Assembly: GCA_973895155.1 (NCBI GenBank)
Contig: OZ316898.1
Coordinates: 14,136,001-14,200,000, forward strand
Length of the DNA: 64,000 nucleotides
Direction of reading: 5' to 3'
Origin: Marsupella aquatica
Lineage: Eukaryota; Marchantiophyta
Shown piece by piece: positions 22,382 through 33,132 of this stretch; the stretch's first letter is position 1; each line of letters starts with the position of its first letter. The position numbers and the translations under genes are program-made. The notes under the pieces are model-generated. The model made no database searches. It had not been told where the DNA came from and saw only the letters and a program-made list of their open reading frames with translations.

Positions 22382-23419
22382 CTACTTGTGATGCAATTGC
22401 AAAACCTGCAATACGTCACGGTGTCTAGAGAAACTCTCCAAAGGAATCACTTTGGTAAATGCGTCAGCCGGGTTGAGTTTACCATCAATCTTGACTAGCT
22501 CAAACAAATTATCAGACACAGCCTGCCTGATAAAATGGTACCTAACGTCAATGTGCTTCACTCTGCTGTCCATCACCTGGTTCACAGCAAGGTGGAGCGC
22601 ACTTTGACTATCACAATGGAGCTTCACATTCCCCTGTGGCAATCCCATTTCAGTGATAAGACTATCCAACCAAATCGCTTCCTTTGCTGCTTCCGCAGCT
22701 GCAACATACTCCGCTTCTGTAGTAGACTGAGCAATACACTTCTGCAAAGTAGACCTCCAACTTATGCATCCACCGCCAAGTGTGAACACGTATCCTGTTG
22801 TTGATCTCCTTCGGTCCAAATCTTGTCCATAGTCAGAATCAACATAGCCAATCAATGATTTAGCATTCTTTGCATTCGCATCAAATAAAAGACCATGATC
22901 CACGGTACCCTTCAAGTACCTGATAATCCACTTCACTGCTTCCCAATGTACCTTCCCTGGATTCGACATGTACCTGCTCACCTTGCCCATAGCCATGGCA
23001 AGATCAGGTCTAGTGCAAGTCATCAAATACATGAGACTCCCCACTGCCTTGTCATACGGAACCTTTGACATCAACCCCTTCTCTGTGTCATCCGTAGGAC
23101 AGAACGCTGATGATAACTTGAAGTGTGGAGCCAACGGGGTACTTACTGGCTTGCTATTCCCCATGTTGAACCTTGCAATTACCTTCCTCGCATAACTGCT
23201 CTGCGTCAACCATAGCTTGCCAGCCTCCAAGTCCCTAGTGATCTCCATACCCAAAATCCTCTTAGCTGGCCCTAAGTCCTTCATCTTAAACTCTGCACTA
23301 AGCAGTGCCTTGAGCTTAACAATCTCAGACCTATCCTTGGCTGCAATTAGCATATCATCCACATAAAGTACTAAAACAATGAACCCAAAGACAACATTAT
23401 TTACCGGTTTCAAATACAC
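22382..23419 (-). CDS. Copia-2 reverse transcriptase (C-half) and RNase H
   Basis: A 345-codon frame continuing pol after a frame break near 23415. It shows YVDDMLIA, AKRILGMEI, MYLMTCTRPDLA, WEAVKWIIRYLKGT and the RNase H blocks RRSTTGYVF, CISWRSTLQKCIAQST, TEAEYVAAAEA and DVRYHFIR. It ends with the usual Copia tail LNPADAFTKVIP. All catalytic positions I can check are retained. Together with 23410-25608 it would form one polyprotein but for the single frameshift. Confidence 0.9.
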   Translation of the reverse strand: MYLKPVNNVVFGFIVLVLYVDDMLIAAKDRSEIVKLKALLSAEFKMKDLGPAKRILGMEITRDLEAGKLWLTQSSYARKVIARFNMGNSKPVSTPLAPHFKLSSAFCPTDDTEKGLMSKVPYDKAVGSLMYLMTCTRPDLAMAMGKVSRYMSNPGKVHWEAVKWIIRYLKGTVDHGLLFDANAKNAKSLIGYVDSDYGQDLDRRRSTTGYVFTLGGGCISWRSTLQKCIAQSTTEAEYVAAAEAAKEAIWLDSLITEMGLPQGNVKLHCDSQSALHLAVNQVMDSRVKHIDVRYHFIRQAVSDNLFELVKIDGKLNPADAFTKVIPLESFSRHRDVLQVLQLHHK

Positions 23420-25608
23420 ACAAGGTCAAATACACTTCTGTGAAAACCTTGTGATCGAATCCAATCGTCAAACCGCTTGTTCCACTGTCTTGGTGACTGC
23501 TTCAACCCATACAAGAATTTCAGCAATCTGCAAACCAATTCCTCCTGTCCTCTCTTCACAAAACCTAGCGGTTGTCTCATGAAGATCACCTCTTCCAATG
23601 TGCCATAGAGGAAAGTTGTGACAACATCCATCTGATCTAGCAGCAGACCAAATATTACAACAAGTACACACAATAGTCGTATTGTAGAGTACTTAGCAAC
23701 TGGTGAGAAGACCTCATTGTAATCCACACCTTTCTCTTGTGTGAATCCCTTTGCTACCAATCTAGCCTTGTAGACCTTCGATCCACCTCCTATGGAATTA
23801 TCCTTTAACTTGTAAATCCACTTGCTGTCCACCACTTGCTGACCCTTAGGCAGCTTAACAAGCTCCCAAGTTTTGTTGTCCTTTAGTGACTGCATCTCCG
23901 TTTGCATTACTGCAGTCCACTTCTGCTTCTCCTTTGAAGCACTTGCCTCATGAAATGAAGAAGGTTCCCCTTCTTCCAAAATTAACGCATCACCCTCATC
24001 ATCAGCTGTAAAATCATCCTCTTGTAGTTGAGATGAATCAACCCACTGTCCATACCTTGGTGGAGCGCGTACAGTGCGACCAGATGTTCTTCTAGCCGAT
24101 GACTCCGGTTGATCTGCGTGTGCTGGTACAATTTGAAGCTCAACAGCATCCACTTGCTGCTCACCAGCATCAACAAACTCCTCTGGTTCCTCTGGCACAG
24201 GAACCAGCTCCATAATTGGAGCAACTCCTTCTCTCCGGTCATGCACCTCATAACCAATCTCCCCCTCAACGAGATCCGGGATAGGAGATTTTCCTTTGTC
24301 AGTACGGGAGACCTGAGTATTCTCCCCCTCCTTCAATAATCTGGATTCATTGAAGGAAACATCCCTACTGACAACGAGCTTACAGGCAATAGGATCCCAT
24401 AGCCTATAGGCTTTCACACCACTCTGGTACCCAAGAAAAATACATTTCCTGGAGGTAGGATCCAACTTGGTCCTATTCTGCTTCGGTGTGAGAGCATATG
24501 CATCACTTCCAAAAACTACCAAGCCATGATAGTCTGCTTGCCGCTTATAGCGCATCTCAAACGGCATTTTGAAATTGATAGCACTAGAAGGAGAAAGATT
24601 TACCAAATAAGCTGTGGTATTGACAGCTTCTGCCCAAAATTCTTGTGGTAAACCTGATTGGCTCAACATACTCCGTGACCGCTCCAACAGTGTCCGATTG
24701 AGCCTCTCAGCGACACCATTCTGCTGCGGAGTATAAACTGTGGTGAGATGGCGAGTTATCCCCTGTTCTGAACAGTACTCTTCAAATTCCATTGAAGTGT
24801 ACTCCCCGCCGTTGTCTGACCTCAGACTCTTCACCCTTGTATCCAAACACTTGATCGTGTTTCCAGTCTGATTCTCCACCTGGGCCTTCCACTTCTTAAA
24901 AATGGACAAGACATCAGACTTATGCGTCATGAAATAAATCCACACAAATCTTGAGTAATCATCAATAAATGATACATAGTACAACTTTCCAGAGTGTGAG
25001 GGAGTCGGGGATGGACCCCACACGTCACTATGTATGTACTCAAGAACCGCTTTGGAACGATGAGTTCCAACACCAAAAGCACGACGATGCTGCTTTCCAA
25101 GAATGCAATGCTCACAAAACTCTAATTTACAAGATTGCAAATCAGAAATGAGTCCATTCTTCCGTAAGATAGCCAAACCCTTCTCACTCATGTGGCCTAG
25201 CCGTGAATGCCACAGTTGAGTCATCTCCTCGTGAGACTTGGTTACATTGGCCTCTCCACATACAGTATTGCCCTGTAACACATACAAATTCTTTTGTCTA
25301 CTCCCCTTCAAAATCACTGTCTCTCCCGACCTGACTTGAAGTTCACCATCAATAACGCTCCATTGATGACCATATGAATCCAACACACCGAGTGAAATCA
25401 GATTCTTACGCATGCCAGGTACATACCTGACTCTGGACACTGTGCGCACAGCGCCATCAAACATTTGAATCTTCACAGACCCAATTCCCTCAATTTGACA
25501 GGAGTGATCATTTCCCATCAGAACTGAACCGTTTGAAACAGAGTAAGAACTGAAAAACTCACGAATGTAACAAATATGAAAAGAGCAAGCACAATCAAGA
25601 ATCCACAC
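23410..25608 (-). CDS. Copia-2 protease, integrase and RT N-half
   Basis: A 732-codon frame. The protease active-site region reads WILDCACSFHIC near residue 2, where related elements have DSACS or DSGAS. The integrase zinc finger follows ([14 protein letters not shown], then CEHCILGK), and then the integrase core with [17 protein letters not shown] and [16 protein letters not shown] linker leads into RT (EMQSLKDNKTWEL, DSKWIYKLKD, DQMDVVTTFLYGTLEEVIFM). The frame is lost just before the YVDD motif. The Ser-to-Cys change beside the protease Asp is a possible inactivating substitution. Confidence 0.9.
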   Translation of the reverse strand: MWILDCACSFHICYIREFFSSYSVSNGSVLMGNDHSCQIEGIGSVKIQMFDGAVRTVSRVRYVPGMRKNLISLGVLDSYGHQWSVIDGELQVRSGETVILKGSRQKNLYVLQGNTVCGEANVTKSHEEMTQLWHSRLGHMSEKGLAILRKNGLISDLQSCKLEFCEHCILGKQHRRAFGVGTHRSKAVLEYIHSDVWGPSPTPSHSGKLYYVSFIDDYSRFVWIYFMTHKSDVLSIFKKWKAQVENQTGNTIKCLDTRVKSLRSDNGGEYTSMEFEEYCSEQGITRHLTTVYTPQQNGVAERLNRTLLERSRSMLSQSGLPQEFWAEAVNTTAYLVNLSPSSAINFKMPFEMRYKRQADYHGLVVFGSDAYALTPKQNRTKLDPTSRKCIFLGYQSGVKAYRLWDPIACKLVVSRDVSFNESRLLKEGENTQVSRTDKGKSPIPDLVEGEIGYEVHDRREGVAPIMELVPVPEEPEEFVDAGEQQVDAVELQIVPAHADQPESSARRTSGRTVRAPPRYGQWVDSSQLQEDDFTADDEGDALILEEGEPSSFHEASASKEKQKWTAVMQTEMQSLKDNKTWELVKLPKGQQVVDSKWIYKLKDNSIGGGSKVYKARLVAKGFTQEKGVDYNEVFSPVAKYSTIRLLCVLVVIFGLLLDQMDVVTTFLYGTLEEVIFMRQPLGFVKRGQEELVCRLLKFLYGLKQSPRQWNKRFDDWIRSQGFHRSVFDLVCI

Positions 25609-25653
25609 ATCATCTGCTCTCCTAGATGACGTGCACAGGGCATACCCCCGGCT

Positions 25654-26672
25654 TCATAAAACATACTCATCATTGAGTAAATCAGCTTCTCCATCAGCCC
25701 TAGCCACATTTGCCGATGAAGTTTCCGCTGCCTTTCCCTTACAGTCTCGCTTGAAGTGTCCAACTTGGTTGCACTTCCAACATGTCACCTGCCTCCTCTG
25801 AGGGGATTTACCCTTGGATTTAGATCTGGATTTAGATCTAAACTGGGTTCTACGGTCCCCAGTTGGTCGCTGCATACTCCTCCCACGGTTAACATTGAGG
25901 GCAGCACCAGATGATGAAGGCTGTGACGTGATGTGCATCTTCTGCTGAAGATCATCACTAAGCAGAGAACTTACCACGTCATTGTATGAAATGGTATCCC
26001 TATCACAATGCAACAACACTCGTGATAGGGACTGGTAAGATGGAGGCAATGAACTAAGAAGCTGCAGAGCCTTCGTCTCATCATTCAAAGTCTCCCCAAG
26101 GTTTTCCAAGTCAACGACCATGTCGTTGAAAGCATCCACATGGTCTTGCAACTTCGTACCAGATTCCTTCATCCTGAAACTCATCAGTTTGTAGGAAGTG
26201 TAGAGCCGGTTCGACAACTCCTTGCAGTGATACTTGCTCTGCAATTCCGCAAACAAGGACATGCAATCCTTATGTGCATCCAACTGCTTGATGATGGGAG
26301 GCATGAGATAGAGTGTAACACACCACACTCCCTGCTCCTGCATGCGGTCCCATTATTTCTCATCAGCAGTTGGCCCATCCCTGACGCATAAAGCACTCCC
26401 TTCACCTGCTTCTCCCATAGCAAGTAGTCAGAGCGCCCATCATACTTTGTCACTTCATACTTGGGTCCCCCAAGCTTGAAAGTCCCCATCTTCTTCTTTG
26501 GCACTACCGTGAGCTCCGGTAGTAGTACTACTTCCTCCACCACACGCCGCACCGGTGATGGTATCAGTGTCACGTGCTCTTCCTCCTGCTCCTCTCTCTG
26601 CCCCTGAAACCTCCGCGGTGATCCTCGTGCTTCAAGTTCCACGTCTTCGAAAAACTTCTCCGAATCACTCAT
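25654..26672 (-). pseudogene. Copia-2 gag, one frameshift
   Basis: The N-terminal part (26184-26672) starts MSDSEKFFEDVELEARG and carries KYDGRSDYLLWEKQVKGVL. The rest (25654-26343) has LFAELQSKYHCKELSNRLY, DHVDAFNDMVVDLENLG and a CCHC knuckle CWKCNQVGHFKRDC preceded by an Arg/Ser/Lys tract. The two frames overlap near 26340, indicating one indel. A stop at 25654 separates gag from the protease. Confidence 0.85.
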
Positions 26673-27363
26673 ATGAGAAAATCACAAAAAATGTTGTTTT
26701 TCACAACTTCTCAAAAAACTCAAAACTCAACACCGCCGCGTAGCCCACAAAGCTAGGAGTCCAATACTGAAAACCGAAATCAAAATCAAAATTTGACAAA
26801 AAAGTTATTCAAATTTCGGTCGAGGTGGGTAAAACCTTGGGAAACTCCCCCGTTTTGACCACCTCAGGGAATAACCGAAATACCAAGTACAACCCGTTGT
26901 CGGAATTGCGATGTGATTGGTGCGCCGCGTTGCCAACTTCAATGGCTACGACCTCGCTTGTCAACAACGAATGTTGATCAATTGCACTTGGTGCCGTCAC
27001 CAAGTCCAACAAGGTAATTGATTTTGCTTAGCCTTCCTCTTTGCATCAAAGAGCCAATCCCGGACTCAAAAACAATCGTCTTGCCTCAATCTCTCCGTTG
27101 AGTCAAAACACTTGACGCGTCTCCCTCCGAGTCGATGCCAACTTTCTTCACAAAATCCAGAACGACGAAAACTTAGATCTCTCTGCACCACGAGCTCCGT
27201 TCAATGATTTCTTCACACCGTTAGAAAGCTCTTGCCCTGATCTATCCGTTGAGCCCATAAACTCCAAGTTCCATGCGATGGAACTCTGGAAAATCCACCA
27301 ACACTCAACGCTGGAAAAACCATCATGAAATCCCGTCACGAACACACGTCACCTCCCAAGCAT

Positions 27364-27375
27364 GCTCTGATACCA
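27364..27375 (-). promoter_or_regulatory. Copia-2 primer-binding site (tRNA-iMet)
   Basis: The minus strand reads TGGTATCAGAGC, two bases from the 5' LTR, the same spacing as in Copia-1. Confidence 0.85.
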
Positions 27376-27377
27376 AT

Positions 27378-27834
27378 TATTTAGCATAGACGACGATCAC
27401 AACGACAAGCCCATGAACCATCCAACGCACAATAGTCGACACAAGAGATACGTGGTTCACCTCCTTGAGGCTACGTCCACGGGAACACACAAGAGAGCTT
27501 TACTGAACTCTAAGCCCGTCGGCTATACCGAGTCTCCACAGTGTAAGCTCTCCCTATCTCTCAAGTGGCTCCATAACAATGAGCCTTGGTCCTGCCTCTC
27601 CAAGCACACATGCCTCTTATGATATAGTGTGCAACTTAGTTGTACCTAACCACATAGTTGTACCTAATCACGTAGTTGTACCTAACCACATAGTTGTACC
27701 TAATCACGTAGTTGTACCTAACTACATAGTTGTACCTAATCACGTAGTTGTACCTAACCACATAGTTGTACCAACCCACGTTGTTGTACCAACCATGTCA
27801 TACCTAACCTAGACGTAAGAGTAAATACCCAACA
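27378..27834 (-). repeat. Copia-2 5' LTR
   Basis: A 457-bp LTR nearly identical to 21771-22191 except for two additional 18-bp units in the GTTGTAC array and scattered substitutions. It would hold the element's promoter. Confidence 0.9.
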
Positions 27835-27839
27835 CGTAA

Positions 27840-28195
27840 GGTTTATATTGGGATGACCTTTAGGTACACAATATAAATGATGCATTGAAATGATCAAAGT
27901 TTAAGGTCAAAAAAGGTGCAAGAACTGTTGCAGGGCGTGCCATGTCAGACATACGACTTCACAAGGTATTGACATAGACTTATCTTTTCTTTCAAGGCAT
28001 TTTTTATTGATATGTGACACTTTACTTCGCAAATTATAGGGGCAATACAAATTGGATTTTAGACTCTTAGACGAAAGAAAGAGGGAGGAAAAAAATTCAA
28101 CTTAATAAGTATGGGGGTCTAGGCATAAAAACGTCGCAGGTGATGGGGGGTCCTCCATATAGTGAGACCCCCGAGGGTATGGGAAAATCCGATAC
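27840..28195. other. Flank of Copia-2 with a family-A-like MITE end
   Basis: The first ~200 bp are unremarkable. From about 28110 to 28175 the text matches the right end of family A: GCATAAAAACGTCGCAGG, then CATATAGTGAGACCCCCGAG. I could not find a matching left end, so this is a truncated or diverged copy. Confidence 0.55.
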
Positions 28196-28397
28196 CCCTG
28201 GGCCCATAGTCTTAACTAATACATGGAGGACGTACGAACGCTCAAAGTGTAGTTTTTATTCATTTTCAACTAATAATTATAATTATTACCGGTAATAATG
28301 GAACTTTTAATGGTAAAATGGAAATAACAAGGGGTAAACACGAAAAGGGCCCGATTGCAGGGGGTCCACTTCTTTTACATGGAGTGAGGGCCCAGGG
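28196..28397 (-). mobile_element. hAT-type MITE, family C, copy C2
   Basis: A 202-bp element, reverse orientation of C1, with ends CCCTGGGCCCATAG and GAGTGAGGGCCCAGGG. Flanks TCCGATAC (28188-28195) and TCCAATAC (28398-28405) match at 7 of 8 positions. Its right duplication overlaps by one base the left duplication of the split B element that follows. Confidence 0.85.
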
Positions 28398-28827
28398 TCC
28401 AATACTTTGAGGCTCGGGGGCCTCAATCCAAGGGGTGTCCCATATCACGCTCGAAGTTTTGGGGGATGTGACGGGGTCCCCGTCACTCAAAATCACGAAT
28501 AATGGTCGCGGAGTGTTGCGAGTGTAAATAACCATTGTAAATAAGCCATTTTTTTGTTTTTTTGTTACGACCGTCATTATCGGTTGCTATGCGCCGGAGG
28601 TCTCTACATTCTTGGATATCCTAATAGTTTGGAGGCCTAAGGCTCCCCATCAAGCAGGATGTTGGGACCTTGACACTAGGGTCGGTCTAAGTGGACACCC
28701 TGTTTCCCTTAGGTCCTGATTCCCTCTTTCTTTTGTCGAGACCCCAATAAGGTTTAGGAGGAGTGCTAACCTTTACTGAATATGGGAAAAGCGAGGCGCC
28801 ACCGGAGGAGCGTTAAGGTAAGGCTGA

Positions 28828-29650
28828 AGGGGGGGATTAAAATTCCCCATTAAGGAGCCCTCGCGAGATGAAGGAAGTGAGGCGCGGCAGCAGCCGCGAG
28901 GCGCCGAGGTGTCGGGGGGGAAAATTAAAATTTCCCCTTAAGGGGCACCGCGAGTACTAAGTAAGGAGGCCGGGGTAGCGGGAGGCCGGTGATCAGGAGG
29001 TCGCGGAGGGGGGTTAAATGCCCTTGAAGTGGCCTGGCAAAGGGCGAGCACTTGGGGGCCCATAAGGGGCAGCCCTAGAGCTGCCACGTGGAATCCCCAG
29101 GCTGAGTTGGGCAGCAGCGGCGAGGGCAGCCGAGGAGTAAGAGGAGTGAAGGAGGGGGGCTATTAAACCCTCCCGTGAGCCCGCGAGCAGAGGTGGCCGC
29201 GAGCGGGAGAGGGCTGCCGGGGAAGGGGGGGAAATTAAATCCCCCAAAAAGGGGCGCAGCGGCGAAGGGGGTGAAAGCGCAGCGCAGCCGGGAGGTACCG
29301 GGCGGCTTGCCGGAGCCGAGGGGAGCCCGCGAGTACGAGCCCAGGCGAGCCTAGCGAGGCGAGAGGCGAGCCGGGTCGCAGCCGGCGCTGGGAGGAGAAG
29401 ATCGCGGAGTGGGGGGGCAATTAAGCCCTCGTGGGAAGGCGCTCCCGCATGAGAGGCTATGAGTAGGGGGGTTTAAAACCCCATGGGAGGTGCAAGGCGC
29501 TCCCGCGAGATGGGAGGCGCGAGGCGCTCCCGCGAGTAGTGGGGAGAAAATTAAAGCCCCCATTTAAGTGCAGTCGGGACGCTTCGGAGGGCAGGTGAGA
29601 GGGGGGCAGGTACGCGAGCGTCAGAAGGGGGGAGAAAATACTCCCCGATA
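28828..29650. repeat. Array of nine G-run / TTAAA / C-run hairpins
   Basis: Short palindromes with a run of 4-8 G, an AT core usually containing TTAAA, and a run of 3-5 C occur near 28829, 28915, 29005, 29155, 29226, 29411, 29465, 29541 and 29629. Examples are GGGGGATTAAAATTCCCC and GGGGGGTTTAAAACCCC. The spacers are GC-rich with CGCGAG and AGGCGCTCCCGCG motifs. The array lies in the 5' leader of the unassigned element. No frame through it is credible. Confidence 0.75.
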
Positions 29651-31927
29651 CTCGGGTGAGTCAATACCCAAGAGAGGGCAGCGGACGGCACCTGGCGCTC
29701 AGGGGTATACTTAAGGGGGGCCTGCGCCCTTAGGAAAGCCACCACTTCTTGCTTTCCCCTTAATTTTTTTCTTGCTTCCCTTGAGATGCCGAAAGCTTCC
29801 CTCAAAACTGCTTCTTTGTAAATAGTACCCTGGTTCCTGGTTCTCCAATTCTTTTTCCCTTTCTCTCTAGCTCGGCATTGAATTGGGGGACTCACTATCT
29901 CCGAGCATTAACGGTGGCTACAATGAATTATGTCTGGGAAATTGAGATTGGGTCATTGATTGATCAGGGTACGGGGGCCGTTTCGGGCCAGGGAATTGAC
30001 ATTGCTACGGGTAACGGGATTTGGTGATTGAGGATTGGATTTCTGGATGCATGGATGCTGGATCAACCAGAGTTTAGTGAGGCACGCATTCGGAGATACA
30101 AGGCTGCTTACCGTGACTACGTTGAGACATTGATTGCAAGAGAGAGAGAAGAGAGGGACGCTACGATGAGTACTGGACCGGCAGCAAGTCCAGCACCGGT
30201 TTTGAGGAAGGTTTTTTGTTGAATTTATCCCAAAACCTCTACCAAGGTGATGGAGGATTGTAGGAATATTTTTCTGGCCACCGGGCTCACGGAGTTCATG
30301 AAGGTGGAGATTACAATCCCTTCGGGGAAGAGTTGGAACATTGGGGCCGGGATGGAGTTACGTACGGAAGGAATCTACTTTGAATGTCTCCAACGGGTAG
30401 TGCCCCATGTGGAGTTAGCTAAGCTTCTATTTCTGGAGAACCAAAAATTCTCATTCACACCTCGGAACATAAGGGGAGAGCTCACATTGACAATGGTGGC
30501 CGGTTGGGTGATTAATCCCACCTCCACTACTTCCATTCCTCTTTCCGCCGTCAAGGATGCTGAGCACAAGGGATTTCTGGCCAAGGTTCATCAACGGGTC
30601 CTTGGTAACGTGCAATCAAGGGTGGTGAATGGAGAGCACTTCGTGGTAGCTATGGACATCAAGAACTATCCAGCCCATGTGTACGGATGGTGGTACTACG
30701 GGTTGAAGAAGCTACTGGACGCCGATCCCGGGAGTGTGAAACCAGGTGGGGCTGTACATTTGATGGGGTCATTTTTGCTAGCCAGAGCAGAAGGGTGGAT
30801 TGTTTCCCCGGGACAGGAAGACACTGGATCATCCCTTACCACGGAAATCAGGAGTATTGCCACTACCATCTTGGGAAAACTAACGGAGGGATCATCCTCG
30901 GCGGTTGGAGATGATAATAGAGAGGAAGAAAACCAGGATGAGGACTCCACATTGGAGTGGCTTGAATCACTTGTGGGAAATCTGGAGGAGCCCCTAGTCT
31001 ATGACATTCCTGATGTCTACCTGGCGGAGTTACGGGAATTCCGGGAGGGGGTCCATGAGGGACTCAAGCTAGTCCACGCATTGAGAGATTCTCTCAAGCA
31101 GGCCACCGCCAGAGTAGAGACTTTGGGGCAGGGTGCCTTGTCTATGAAGGAGGTGATCAAGGCCAAGGAGGAGGCCATTCATGAGAAGGTTAAACTTCTC
31201 CAAGCAGCTCACGTAGAGATTTCCAACTTGAAGGGAGCCTTGTCCACCAAGGCCAAGGAAGCGGAAGAGGTTGGAGTATTGAAATAAGCATTGGCCAAAG
31301 AGAAGCAGAATTCTAGAGAAATGGTGGAGTTAAGAGCCCAGGTGGGAGCACTACGGAGTCAGTTGGTGATCTTTGAGACAAGGGCTAAGAGGAGTGAAGC
31401 CTTGAGTCTGGGGAAACGGAAGAACCCCTGCACACCTAGCTCCACACTTTCCCCGGATTTGATCTCCAGGGCCATTGAGATGGTGGTGAAGGAAGTCAGT
31501 GGGAAGTATGGGCCCCTGTTGGATGCAGCCAAGAAGAGTCAAGAGAAAAGCAAGAGCTTAGAGAAGAAGCTCAGGGAGGTACGTAAATCGTTATGACACT
31601 AGTACATATTAAGCTGATTTCCGATGCTCAATTTTTGCGAACAATCGGCGTCCGATTCTTTTAGCATCGGAAATTCCGATTATCAAAAAATGGCAATATG
31701 CCATACTCTCGGCTTCGGATATCTTCATTTCCGATATAATTGACAACGGAACCTTTCCGATGCGTTAAAAAACGGATCATATCCGTTAGAAAGCACATCG
31801 GATCCCTCAACAGAAACTTTGATTGATATGTCCGATGTTTTTTGTAACGAAAATGATGTGCGTTACAATATTGATCGGAAACTTTCCGTAGTTAATAATA
31901 ACGGATATTATATCCGATTGTGCTAAC

Positions 31928-32106
31928 ATGGCAAAGTCCGATGTTGGAAGAATGGGAAAGTCCGATGCTGGGAGTATGGGAAAGTCCGATGCTAGAAGAA
32001 TGGGAAAGTCCGATGCTGGAAGAATGGGAGAGTCCGATGTGGGGAGTATGGGAAAGTCCGATGCTAGAAGAATGGGAAAGTCCGATGCTGGGAGTATGGG
32101 AAAGTC
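31928..32106 (+). repeat. Left subterminal array of the CACTA element
   Basis: Seven to eight tandem 24-bp units of the form ATGGGAAAGTCCGATGCT plus RGRAGA or GGGAGT. The right array is its inverse. Such repeats bind the TNPA-type protein in En/Spm; the binding motif here is inferred to include TCCGAT. Confidence 0.85.
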
Positions 32107-32945
32107 TGGTTATGACAAAAAGAAAATTTTTGATTGTGTTAGAATGAAAAGTTTTGATGTGTTAGATGGGGTATGTGGTTGCACCGACATACTCTTCCCA
32201 AAAGATGCAATCATTCTTGCATGCATGAATAACTTCATACTTGAGGCAAATGGACTTGAGTGTTGTTTTTGCCTCATTCCAAGACCCAACATATTGTTCC
32301 CTTACGGAAATATGTGCTCAACATGCTAAGTCCAAAATACATCATCTAGAAGGAGGTTGCTTGTCCCATGTAGTCTTTGTTGCAAGTCCAACAACAACAT
32401 AGTTGATAAAAGATGAGACAATCAGGAGCCATTGACGCTGAGGCTTTGGAAGGACCAAAATATCATCCATAACTAATAAGCCATAATTATCCCATATCAA
32501 ATCTAATGAAGGAGGGCTTTACTATCGATGAATGACCCCTGCCAGATTTCTATTGGTTTCTCCTAGGGGAATGTAATAGGGTAACTAGAATAGGTCACTT
32601 GATGCAAAGATCTAATCTCATGATAGAGAAAAATGGATCAAGAATGGGTCCAAATTATGGGTCTTAGTAAACTCACAAGTGTATAAAATCCCCAAACACT
32701 CTAAGTCAAACAACAAAAGTGCTAAGCTTGCATGTACAATGTAAGGAATAAGAACCACAAAGTTAAGCTCATGTTGGAGGAATAGCAATTGGGATGGGTG
32801 ACCAATTAGTTGAGAAAATTTGAAGAGTTCACATGTCAAGGGAGATGGGCACCTAGCTCATAGTTCCAAATGAAAGTAGAAACCCAATTAAAGGAAGAGA
32901 TGGGTGACCTGAGCATGTCGCGTCCGCTGAAATGCATATCCCATT

Positions 32946-33132
32946 TTGATTGCTTCGGACTTTCCCATTCTCCTAGCATCGGACTTTCCCATTCTCTCAC
33001 CATCGGACTTTCCCATTCTCCTAGCATCGGACTTTCCCATTCTCTCACCATCGGACTTTCCCATTCTCCTAGCATCGGACTTTCCCATTCTCCCACCATC
33101 GGACTTTCCCATTCTCCCACCATCGGACTTTC
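32946..33132 (-). repeat. Right subterminal array of the CACTA element
   Basis: Tandem 24-bp units CATCGGACTTTCCCATTCTC plus CTAG, TCAC or CCAC, about seven copies, inverse of the left array. The short open frames here on both strands are by-products of the 24-bp (8-codon) period. Confidence 0.85.

Larger units (their letters stand above)
21771..27834 (-). mobile_element. Copia-2: full-length Tork-type Ty1/Copia retrotransposon
   Basis: A 6064-bp element bounded by a perfect 5-bp duplication CGTAA (21766-21770 and 27835-27839). LTRs are 421 and 457 bp, and the size difference is explained by a short tandem array. The minus strand encodes gag (25654-26672) and pol (22382-25608) with only a few frame breaks. 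Primer site and polypurine tract are intact. The outer three bases of the right LTR are mutated (TATTTAGC against TGTTGAGC). It is far less decayed than Copia-1 and may be mobilisable in trans. Confidence 0.95.

Noticed and set aside
22535-24339. Plus-strand frames inside Copia-2
   Set aside because: Shadows of the minus-strand pol gene.
29014-29895. Overlapping 60-114-codon minus frames in the GC-rich leader
   Set aside because: High GC removes stops; frames overlap, lack motifs and run through hairpin repeats.
28467-29900. Left LTR of the unassigned element
   Set aside because: I compared its words with the last 1.2 kb of the element and found no shared stretch, so an LTR pair is not supported.
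31920-32329. Repeated EWESPMLE / MGKSDAGR frames
   Set aside because: They are translations of the 24-bp subterminal array of the CACTA element.
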